In this document: positions 10,517-20,396 of the stretch, one piece after another | How positions within the stretch are numbered: the stretch's first letter is position 1 | How the letters are laid out: each line of letters starts with the position of its first letter | Assembly (NCBI GenBank): GCA_029717555.1 | Contig: JAMDHS010000022.1 | Location: 186,001-250,000 of the forward strand | Reading direction: 5' to 3' | Length of the DNA: 64,000 nucleotides | DNA from: Peribolospora baueri | Lineage: Eukaryota > Basidiomycota > Peribolosporomycetes > Peribolosporales > Peribolosporaceae | Notes under the pieces: model-generated | Seen by the model: the letters and a program-made list of their open reading frames with translations, nothing else | Database searches by the model: none | What the model was told of the DNA's origin: nothing | Translations under genes and position numbers: made by a program

Positions 10517-10913
10517 GATCCGAAACGTGTGGCAAAGGACGAGCGAAGACCGAAAAGGGGAGCCGACGTCGGTCAATCAGGCAGTCAGACAATCAGTCAG
10601 TCGGTCAGTCGATCGATGATGGCGTCTCTTTCCTTCCCACCGGTCGCCGACCGGGGAGACGAGACGAGACGAGACGAGCCGGGATGGGATGCTGCGGTCG
10701 GTCGGAGGGATTGATCACGTGGCAGCGGGGCTGCGGTCGCTGGGGCGCGCGGGCGGAAGGACGATAGGTGGGTGGGTATTGGAGGAGAAAGAGGCGAAGA
10801 CTTGAGGGACGTCGTCACGAACAAGGCGAAAGACGGACAAGACGGCACGGCACAGCACGGCTTTGAATCGGTTCACTTGCCCATTTTCACATCCGTCTGA
10901 GGATCGGTCAGGC
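10517..10913. other. Divergent 82-aa gene/EMC2 upstream region
   Basis: About 400 bases between head-to-head starts. It has short cagt/cggt-type and gacgaga repeats near 10570-10680. No gene. Confidence 0.5.
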
Positions 10914-12247
10914 ATGAGCGTCAACGAGACGATCGCGTGGATGGTGGAGCAGCGGAGGTGAGCGACGGCCTGCGATGGGATGTGGGATGCAACGGCGACT
11001 AACTCTGGTTCTCTTTCCGCACGCGCTCTTATTCGCTTCAAGGCTCAACACGCGCCACTCGCAAGCGGTGGTATCCAAAGGCACGTTTCTGCTCGAAAAG
11101 GGCCACGCCAAGAAGCTCGGCGAGGAGACGTGGGCTTTTCTGGAGCAGGTCGCGATTGCCGCTTTGGACTTGGGCCGGTGGGAGCTGGCAGAGGTGAGCC
11201 GGCGATCGAAGAATGGACGACGGACGGACGGACTGATGGACTGACTGTCGGGTCGCCTCGTGTCCCCATCTCCGCCAGGTCTGCATCTCCAGACTACGAA
11301 CGCGCTTTCCATCGTCGCCGCGCGTGCAGTCGCTCGAAGGCATGTTTCTAGAAGCGAGGGGCAAGCTGATCGAGGCGGTGGATTTTTACGACAAGATCTT
11401 GGAAGGGGATGAGACGAATCTTGTGCGTGTTTTTGTTCTCCATCGGACAGGACGGAACGAGGTATTCATCCTTCTTTCCGTTCCCTCCGCAGATGGTCAT
11501 GAAACGCCGGATCGCGGCGCTCAAGGCGCTGCCGAAGAACGAGCCGAGTGGGGGAACGGAGAAAGCGATCGAGGCGCTGAACAGGTACCTGGACGCGGTA
11601 TACACGGACGAGGAGGCATGGCTCGAGTTGGCGGAGCTGTATCTCGAGCTGCACATGTGCGTTTCTTCAGACCGTTTTGTCGGTTTTTCTTTTCTTTTTT
11701 TTTTTCGTTCGGCTGACCATTAACACCGGCTTTGGGATGGAACGACAGGTACGGACGATCGGTGTTCGCAATGGAGGAGCTGCTACTGCTCTCGCCGGCC
11801 AACTCGTTCCACGCGCTCCGGTACGCGGAGACGCTGTATACGGCGGGGGAGGTGCGTCGGGCGTACAAGGCGTTTGCTCGGGTGATCGAGATGTGCGGCG
11901 TGGTGGAGGGCGGGGCGAGGGAGGGGCCTTGGGTGAGGGCGCTGTGGGGAGTCAAGCTGGTGAGTGGGAGTCGTCTTGGCGCGGCTCGTGGGTCGTGGCT
12001 GACACCGTTTCTTCTTCGCCTTGCTGGCTGCCGGCAGTGCACGACGCGTCTGTTAAACGAGGGCAAGACGACGACAACGCGGGCCGGGGACGACTCGTCG
12101 GCGGAGGAGACGGCGGTGGAGGAGGTGGAGGCGATGGACGGCCTAGTCAGCGAGCTCCTCCTCTCCCGCGCTTACGGGAGCGGGGGCGGGGAGGAGGGCA
12201 CGAAGCGGAGCCGGGAGGCGGCGAGGAAGGTGATCGGCGGGCGGTAG
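10914..12247 (+). CDS. EMC2: ER membrane protein complex subunit 2 (TPR protein)
   Basis: Six exons, 10914-10957, 11043-11193, 11279-11422, 11493-11656, 11749-11959 and 12038-12247, give 307 aa, the normal size. Family features are EQVAIAALDLGRWELAE, SLEGMFLEARGKLIEAVDFY, MKRRIAALKAL, AWLELAELYLELHMYGRSVF and NSFHALRYAETLYTAGE. These are tetratricopeptide helices of EMC2, the cytosolic scaffold of the EMC insertase that places tail-anchored and multipass proteins in the ER. The last exon has an acidic insert and ends KVIGGR. The 44-base first exon and the start are inferred from phase only. Confidence 0.9.
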
Positions 12248-12478
12248 GGCCGTGCGTGGGTCTTTGTTTTGTTTGTTCGTCGACCGGGCTTAGTTGGCCT
12301 TGGTGTTCGTATCGTGTACGACGTACGACGAGATGGGTGTGAGTAGAGAGAGCTTGCGCGGTAAATGGAGGGTCGATGGACGACGACGTTTTTTGGCTGC
12401 CTGTGTTGTGTTGTGTTGTATTGGTTTGAATTGTCTGTCTGTTCTGCACTGCTCTGCTCTGCATCGTGGCCTCTCTTT

Positions 12479-12514
<36 letters not shown>

Positions 12515-13934
12515 CGCCGTCTCGTCGCGTGTCTTCCACGTCTGTCGCTCGAACAGCTGGCCGCGTGAGAGGCTGGCCGTTCGCTCAGGGTCAGGGTCGT
12601 GGCTCGTGTCGGGGGGGCTACTATTATAGTTTGGTCGTTAGTATATTTCGAGTACAGAAACCAGGGCAGGGAGGTATACGGGCGTCGTCGGCGGGCTGCG
12701 GGCGGCGGGCGGCGGCGGGATGGGAAGATGAGCGGATGGATTAAGGAAGAGGAAGAGGAAGAGGATTAGGGTAAAGAGAAGGAGTTGAGAAGAAAGCTAA
12801 GCGACGTGGCCGGTCGGTCGGTTGCCGCGACGGACGGACGTGGGTCAGTCGGGCAGTCGGCCGTCTGAGCGTGTCCGTTTTTTTTTTTTCTTTTTTTCGC
12901 TCGCCGCGCGTCTTTTTTGTCTTTGTGTGGTCGACTCGACTCGACGTCGACTAATTATTACATACTTGTCTTTTCCTTCTTACTTCTTCCTCCGCCGCGC
13001 CCTCGACCTCGTTCGCCCGTCCGCCACCGCCAACGCCAGCTAGCGCCGTCTCAACTGCCATCCCATCCATCCCATCCTATTCATCCATCCATCCATCTCA
13101 TCCACTTCATCCCATTTTCCCTTCCCTTCCCTTCCCTTCCCTTTCCTCATCCTGATCGCCAGCCCTCCTTTCTTCTCTCCCTCTCTCTTTCATCCCTCCG
13201 CCCCGCCGAAACGAATCGCCGTCTCCGCCGCCGCCGCGCGCCCTCTCATCACAGATCGCGCCCGCGCCCGCGCCCGTTCCCTCCTCGCCTCCCTCCACGT
13301 CGCGCCTTGGCGTCGCCCGCCCGGTCGTCTTCCCTTCATCACCACCACCACCACCACCACCACCACCGTCGCAGCCGACGATCGCCATCCATCCCTTTTC
13401 TCCGTCGTCCACCGCGCCTCTCCGTCGTCCCTCAAGCGTCGGATCGAACAGGTGACCCATCCCATCTCATCCTTCCCTTCTTTTCCCTCCCCATCACCAC
13501 CACCCCCCGACTTTCCATCCGACGCCGACACCCGTCTGACCTACCCTCCCTTTCTTTCGCCCTTTCTTACCCCCTTTTTCTTTTCTTTTCCTTTCTCCTT
13601 CCTCCATCCTCGCCCTCCTCCTCGCCCACGCCATCTCCGTCCGCCCATACGCCCCTCTAGCCTCCCTCATCCCATCGCCACCCCCCCCGCCGCTAGATTG
13701 CACGCTCCCCTCCTCGTGAGCATCCTCCTCCCTTGTCGCCACGTCCTCATACACTCCCCCTCCCTTTCCACGCTCACCGCCCGCCTCCTTTTCTCTCCAA
13801 CCCCTTGGCCCCGCACTCCACTTCCTTCCCCAAGGCCTCCGTCCCGTCCTCTTTAATCCCCCACTTCACCGCCACCTTCCTCTCTCTCCCTCCTCTCCCC
13901 CTTCTCTTCTTTCCCCCCTTCCTCCGTGTTCGAC
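12248..13934. other. EMC2 3' flank and long PP1 upstream region
   Basis: About 1.7 kb with no supported gene. It holds a 31-base T tract at 12484-12514, another T-rich run near 12875-12898, ccat/cttcc repeats at 13070-13145, a cac/acc run near 13340-13370, and a strongly pyrimidine-rich last 700 bases before the PP1 start, typical of a fungal promoter and 5' leader. Long frames here are low-complexity artefacts. Confidence 0.6.
12484..12514. repeat. 31-base T homopolymer
   Basis: An uninterrupted T run in the EMC2 3' flank. Tracts of this length are prone to sequencing and assembly length errors. Confidence 0.9.
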
Positions 13935-15278
13935 ATGGCGGAGAACAATCAAACCCCAGAAGTCGATTTGGACAACGTCATCGACCGGCTGCTCGAGGGT
14001 GAGTCGCCTCGCCCTCCATCGCGTCTCCTCTTTGCCCCTCCCGCTCACCGCCCCGCTTTCCCCCATCTAGTACGAGGATCCAGACCGGGAAAGCCGGTAC
14101 ATCTCGAAGAGTACGAAATCAAGTACCTCTGCCTCAAGGCGCGCGACATCTTCATCAATCAACCCATCTTGCTTGAGCTCGAGGCGCCCATCAAGATTTG
14201 CGGTGAGTGTTCGCAGCTGTCTCTGGCGGGGCGCGACGGGGTGCGACCCCGGTCCCGCCACGTGTATGCACCTTCCGACGACGCTCGCCTCCTCACGTCT
14301 TCTTCTTCCCCTTCTTCTAGGCGACATCCACGGCCAATATTACGACCTTCTCCGGCTCTTCGAGTACGGCGGCTTCCCTCCAGAGGCAAACTACCTCTTC
14401 CTGGGCGACTACGTCGACCGAGGCAAGCAAAGTCTAGAGACTATCTGCCTCCTCCTCGCGTACAAGATCAAGTACCCGGAAAACTTTTTCATCCTCAGGG
14501 GGAACCACGAGTGCGCGAGCATCAACCGAATTTACGGCTTCTACGATGAGTGCAAGCGGAGGTTCAACATCAAGCTCTGGAAGACGTTCACCGACTGCTT
14601 CAACTGCCTGCCGATCGCTGCCATCATCGACGAGAAAATCTTCACCATGCACGGAGGGCTGTCGCCGGACTTGCAGAGCATGGAGCAGATCAGGAGGGTC
14701 ATGAGGCCGACGGACGTGCCGGACACGGGTCAGTCGTTTGCGTTTTCTTCTTTCTCTGCCTTTTTTCTCACCCTCCTCGGTGCTTTTTTTCCGGCAGGTC
14801 TGCTTTGCGATCTGCTGTGGTCCGACCCCGACAAGGACATCTCAGGCTGGTCCGAGAACGACCGCGGCGTGTCGTTCACCTTTGGTCCGGACGTCGTGAC
14901 GCGCTTTCTGCAAAAGCACGACATGGACCTCATCTGTCGAGCCCACCAGGTCGTCGAGGACGGCTACGAGTTCTTTGCCAAGCGCCAGCTGGTCACCTTG
15001 TTCAGTGCACCCAACTATTGCGGCGAGTTTGACAACGCGGGGGCGATGATGAGCGTCGACGAGACGTTGCTGTGTTCTTTCCAGGTGAGTTGCACCGCTG
15101 AGCTCCGTCGTCGATTTCGCCCGTCGTCCGCTTTCGTACTCACTCGCGTTCGGCCCACCCTCAGATTCTCAAGCCGGCGGAGAAGAAGCAGAAGTACGCG
15201 TATGGCGGCATCAACATGGGTCGACCGGTCACTCCACCGCGCAAACAGAAAAAGAAGGGCGACCCGTCCAAGGCCTGA
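13935..15278 (+). CDS. GLC7: Protein phosphatase PP1 catalytic subunit
   Basis: Five exons, 13935-13998, 14071-14202, 14321-14728, 14798-15084 and 15165-15278, give 334 aa. The core is nearly canonical: [79 protein letters not shown] and [19 protein letters not shown]. These supply the two-metal site and catalytic histidine. The tail [13 protein letters not shown] keeps the TPPR site that Cdk1 phosphorylates in animal and yeast PP1. It acts in the nucleus and cytoplasm with regulators in glycogen metabolism, mitotic exit and chromosome segregation. The third intron has a less usual GTCAGT donor. Confidence 0.97.
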
Positions 15279-15972
15279 GGGACGCTACGCTTTTGAGCTC
15301 GTGTCGTCTGAGCCGAGCCGTCCATCCTCTTTTCCTCAGCCTTCCTCGATCCGTCGGTGTCGGTGTCTATTGCCGAGGTGGCGTCGTCGGTTGGCGTCCG
15401 GCGCGAGCAGCCCGAAATCGCGAACGAGATTTTTTTTTGCTTTCCTTCTTTCCAACTCGCTTCTTTTCCCTTCTTCCCAAACTGTCACCCCCCCTCCCCC
15501 CTTTTTTTTCCTTCCTTTTCTCGCGACGTGTCCATTGCCTCTTGCTCCTCGTCATGTCCCTCCGCGACGGACGCCTCGCCGGCTTGCCCACCCACCTCGT
15601 TCGCATTTCTTCCAATTCGATCGTTCGCATACGTCCCGGACGTCGTCGCCCCAGAAGTCTTCGCCTTGCCGTCTCGTCTGTCAGCCCGCTCGGTTCGCTC
15701 CATCCATCCATCCATCGCTCCCTTCGCCTGCGGTCCGGTCGGTCTGTCGGTCGATCACCGTCTAGTCTAGTCGGGTCGGCGGTGGGGGGGCGAGACGGAG
15801 GCAGGGTATAAACGAGCGACCGAGCGACCGAACGAACGAACGAACGACCAAACAAACGAACGGACGGACGGACGAGTCGGCGCGGCAGCCACCACCAACG
15901 TCACCACAACTCCATCCTTCTCCTTGCCCCGCCCCTCCGCGCCCCTCCTCGCCTCGCCTCGCCTCGCCTCGT

Positions 15973-16013
<41 letters not shown>

Positions 16014-16885
16014 AGTAGTAGCCCTCGCCCCCTCTCCTGTCTTGTCTGTCTGTACTTCCTCATCTCTGCTCGCTGGGATCTCCACCTCTGCTGAACCATA
16101 TGGTCCGACCGTATGCTCGACTCGACTTACCGCATCGCGCCGCACCGTACCTGACTTGACCTGACTTGACCTGACTTGGCCGGCTTTGCTTTGCTTTGCT
16201 TTGCTGGCTTTGCTTTGCTTTGCTTTGCTGGCTTTGCTTTGCTTTGCTTTGCTTTGCTTTGCTTTGCTTTGCTTTGCTTTGCTTTGCTTTGCTTTGCTTT
16301 GCTTTGCTTTGCTGGCTTTGCTTTGCTGGCTTTGCTTTGCTGGCTTTGCTTTGCTGGCTTTGCTTTGCTGGCTTTGCTGGGTTGGACTCGTCTAGTCCGC
16401 AGGCCGCAGAGACGAGACGACGTAGAAAAGGGAGAGAAAGAGCGAGCGCGGATGGGCGGACGAAAGGAAAGGAAAGGAAAGGAAAGGAAAGGAAACGATA
16501 GGAAACGAAGCCCATCCCTCCCTCCCTTTCTATCTCTCTCGCGAGTTCGAACCGAACCGAACAAAACAAAAATAGAACAGAACAGAACAGAACAACAGAA
16601 AGGCAAAGCGGGGTGAGCGAGGAAGGGAGGCTCACAACGCTCGTTCTGCTCTGCTCTGCTGGGTGTTGTCGAAGGAAGCAAGCAAGCAAGCAAGTTGAAC
16701 CGATTCGGCGTTCGTCCCATACCACGTCCTCCACGCGCCCGACGTATACGAGACGAGCCTTTCTTTTTTTTTTTCTTTCTTTCTTCTTTCCTTCTTTCTT
16801 TCACAAGCTGACAACGTCGCAGCGCAGCCAAGGCTCAGTTCATTCCCCTCCGTTCTCAATCACAAGTCCATCATCACGGGTATCA
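15279..16885. other. Microsatellite-rich convergent gap
   Basis: Tail-to-tail region of about 1.6 kb between PP1 and the phosphatase. It contains a chain of different short tandem repeats and no convincing gene. Notable runs are (gaac)n near 15825-15850, (cctcg)n at 15945-15970, (gtc)n at 15972-16012, repeated ctgacttgac around 16150-16180, (tttgc)n at 16183-16380, (ggaaa)n at 16463-16495, (aacag)n near 16573-16600 and (aagc)n at 16675-16693. Confidence 0.7.
16183..16380. repeat. (TTTGC)n pentanucleotide microsatellite with TGGC interruptions
   Basis: About 200 bases of tttgc pentamers, periodically interrupted by tggc (tttgctttgctggc), with an uninterrupted core around 16230-16310. All three frames stay open on both strands for long stretches, producing fake Leu/Cys/Phe/Ala-rich and Ser/Lys/Gln-rich proteins. 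Confidence 0.95.
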
Positions 16886-19800
16886 TCACAGCGCGCCGCT
16901 CTTGATCGGCAGATGAAGGTCGTCCACGCCGTAAGAGCCAAAACAGGCCTGTGGAGAAGAAGAAGAAGAAGAAGAAGAAGAAGAAGAAGAAGAGGCGACG
17001 ATCAGATCAGCGCCTTGATCCGGACCCAACCCAACCCCTTCCTTCGTTCGCGTTCGCGCTCACCTCTTCAAACTTGGCGCCCTCGTTCCTGTCCTTCTGA
17101 CTGCGCACAAAGTCATCCAACGCACACATGCCGTTTTTCCTCGATGGACAGGCCTCCAGCTGGCTCAGCGGCACAATCGCGTCGTTGAGCAGCAGCCGCA
17201 CGAGCTTCTTGCCTTCTTCCTCCGTCTTCGTCTCCGACAACCCTCCGTCACACGAAATCACTTCAAACGTCAACCTCGCCCCGAAGGGCGCTATGTGAGA
17301 CGTCACGAACGCCCGAGACGGGTCCGGTCCCGTGACGGGCAACGGGGCGGAGAATTGGGTGAGGTTGAGCGCGGCGATGACGTTGGTGATGATGCTGTCG
17401 TGCGAAAAGTCGATGTACATCGACTGGTCCAACGGGAAGTACTTGGGGTCCTCCTGCGCGACACGAACACGGGCGTGAGTGCGACTTGGACAAGCCGAGA
17501 GACGACCTGCACTACGACCGTTCTCACTCACGTCCAGCGTCGCGTTCTCCGACGTCAGAGTCTCGCGCTTGAAGCCTTCGCCGGTGAGGCGCGCCATGAA
17601 CTCGTTCACCCAACCGATCCCCTGCGCCTTGCCCACCGGGCTGCCGAAGCCGTAAGAGTTGTGAAACTCGAGATCGAGGGCGTCTGAAAGAAGAGATAAT
17701 GCAGCCGATTGTCAGCTTACCGCGCGCAAAAAGGAAAAAAAAAAATCGGCTGACATTCAAAACCTTCCCATTCCTCTTTCCCTGTCAGCATGTCAGATGA
17801 GTGATCGACGGTTAGGCCGTATACCGCAAACGATCTGCGCAAGAACGGAAAGACAGGCACGCACTGAAGAGACCGCAGAATTGACTGTAGCCGATCGCGA
17901 TCGTCTCGTAGGGACACAGCTGCTGCATGCTGCAAGCGCGTGGAGCAAAAAAAAAAAAAAAAAAAACTCAACAACGACGTCAAGGCGAGCATCAACCATT
18001 TATACGTCAACTCGAACTCACGCGTAAACGATGCTGGGCGTCTGGACATGCGTACGAGGCGCGTTCAAGGAGACGACATCAGTGACAGCTCCTGTGGCCC
18101 ATCAGATCGCTATGACGCTTACTAGTTTGATCCCGTGGACGTATAGCTGTAGCCTCCTGGTGGCGTCCTTGAGGTAGGTGTCGATCCTGTGCGCGCGCAC
18201 CCGCAAGTGAGCCGTATGAACCTATCTAGACGTGGCCGCCCCGTTCTGCCGCGCTCACCATTTCGCCATCTCCGATTTGCCTAGCCTGCCCACGGCGGCG
18301 TTGGCTTGAGGACAGACGTAGTAGCTTGCGAGTGTGTTGTTGTATCCCTCGTCTTCGATGAGGACCTGGAGACACGATGGACGATACGGCGACGTCAGCG
18401 CAAATACAAGACAGACCAAGCTGTCAAGACGACCCACCTCTAGGTTCACTTTCTTCTCCCAATCGATGCCGAAGAAGCCCTGGAGCCAGGAGATGGACGA
18501 GTCGAGAATCCTACACACGAGTCCAGGATCAAAGGTCAAACGGCGCGTGTTGAGCTCATCATAGACGTCGCACGACAGCGGTTGAGAGAACGCTCGGCGG
18601 AAGTCGACTCACCTCGTCTGGCTGGTCGTCCGAACGACAGTCTTCTCCACTTTCTTCAAATCCTCTTCCACCAGTCTTCCGTACTCCATCTGGAACCTCA
18701 CCCCACTCTCATACAGTTGCTCTCGGCCTAGCGGGGTAAGCAGTTCGTAGCCTAGCGGGTACTTCCAGCCAGAGAGGAAAGAGAGAGGGCCCGTGAACGA
18801 GGCGGTTGGGTTCGACCGAAGGAGACCGGCGAACTTTTCCGGAGGGCTAGTGAGCGGAAGAAAGTGAGGTGGTTTTGGACCGAAGACGACGGAGGTCAGA
18901 TGTCAATCGCCTCCCGAGCGCAAGCAGGTGGGAAACGACGCCGGCGGTCATCTCGTCACTTACGCTCCTGTCGTCGGATACCTAGATCCATGGCGATGAA
19001 GCGAGTGCACCTGAACGACTTTGCAGCCTTTGTCCAACGGCTTGTAGCGAGCATCGTCGACGCCAAATCCGGGACTGGAGAAGTAAGGTGAGAGGTTGCC
19101 CATCGATTTGCTGCCCGGCGGGAGAAGGGAAGAAGGTGAGCTCGTCTCGTCGCTGCTGGGCCACCAGGCGAGCAGTGGATATGCTGACTCACAAAGGATT
19201 AAACCCGGGGCCTCCCACGCCAGGGATACGAGTCTCAATGGGGCTGTTGCCTCGCGTGGGCGTCGCCGTCAACGTGTCCGTGTTGACGAGGATGGGAGCT
19301 GTGCCCGTGGCCGTCGGCCCAGGGTGGCCTGGGGACAGGCACGCGGTCCGAGAAGAGCACGGAGAATGTGAGCCGCTGAGAACATGTGTCCAAGTGATCC
19401 ACGAAGAAGCCCTAGGCGCAGGCAGAGCTCGCGTCGACGAGCCAAACGACCGAGCAGAGCGATAGCGAGACGCAGCAAAAAGATCGTCCACTGACGCCCT
19501 CGTCGTCCCCTCCCCAACTCACCAACGTCTATCGGAAAGTCACCACCTCCGTCCTTGTTCCACAACGAGCCGAGTCCTGCCGCACCCTTTCCGATCTGCT
19601 CCTTGGCCTGCTCGACGTACTTGGTGACGTGAGGCTCCTTGTAGGCTGCGAGAAGGGCGACGGTAGCGAGGGCCACAAAGACGAGCGAGGAGAAGAGGCA
19701 GCAGTGCCTGCGAAAGTAGGTCGCGCAACGTTGGCGCTTGTGGTGACGTCTGCCGCGGCGGCCGGAAAACGGAGGGGATGGGGGTGACGGACGCTCGAGC

Positions 19801-19901
19801 TTGGTCGCCGGCGCCTCGAGGTCGGCCTGCGAGTGCAGGGCCATCTCGTTGAGCAGGGCCTCGTGCTCGACGTCGTCGTCGTCGATGGAATGGAGCCCCA
19901 T
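16886..19901 (-). CDS. Membrane-anchored histidine acid phosphatase (phytase/MINPP type)
   Basis: Thirteen exons give 618 aa: 19901-19523, 19328-19193, 19110-18964, 18846-18613, 18510-18438, 18365-18259, 18186-18123, 18041-18022, 17929-17865, 17781-17755, 17683-17532, 17453-17064 and 16948-16886. A ~65-aa acidic/basic cytosolic tail precedes one transmembrane helix (CCLFSSLVFVALATVALLAA), so the enzyme is probably type II, facing the secretory lumen or outside. The catalytic HSLHRHGSRYPT motif is at about residue 210; the proton-donor motif DFSHDSII is near 485. Other family blocks are LTPSIVYAMQQLCPYETIAI, EEWEGFEYALDLEF and YGFGSPVGKAQGIGWVNEF. It should release phosphate from phytate or inositol polyphosphates. 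Exons 8 and 10 are tiny but restore conserved residues. Confidence 0.9.
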
Positions 19902-20396
19902 GATGAGTGGTTCTTCTTGTCCTCTCTAGAGATGGTGGGGCGGGGGCGAACCGGCGAGAGACAAGACGCCGTCGGTTCCAAGACAACCCGTCCATCACGT
20001 GCGCGCCTGCCTCCGTTGCACGTCGCAGCCAACACCGTCGAGTGAGGTGTACGAAAAGAAGGCCAAGAAGAAAGGAAAGATAAACTTGGAGCGCCGGGGC
20101 AAGATCATTGAACCGATGTCTCCTTCAGATATGCGGGAAGCATCGCGAAGCGCCCGACCCTGTCGGCGCCATCTGCTACTCCACGAGATACTGGGCACCC
20201 TGTGTACGGCAAGGACTCAAAAATCTCCGCAATTCGGCCCCGTCCCGGTCGTCCAGCACAGAGGTAGAGTACAACGGCGAATGGTTCGAAGAATGGACAA
20301 CGAAGAGCAACAGCAGCAGCAGCAACAACAGCAGTCGAAAAATCGGCGAAAGGGAGGAGAGGAAGCAGGAAAACCGCGACTAGTAGAAACCAGAAA
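19902..20396. other. Phosphatase upstream region
   Basis: About 500 bases between the phosphatase start and the end of the disordered-protein gene. It has a cag/caa run at 20309-20337. No gene seen. Confidence 0.5.

Noticed and set aside
12917-13660. 247-aa Ser/Pro/His/Arg-rich frame upstream of PP1
   Set aside because: Pyrimidine-rich promoter DNA read in frame; no conserved features.
16176-16616. Long Leu/Cys/Phe/Ala-rich open frame on the plus strand and Lys/Ala/Gln/Ser-rich frames on the minus strand
   Set aside because: They are translations of the (TTTGC)n microsatellite, with no unique sequence to support a protein.
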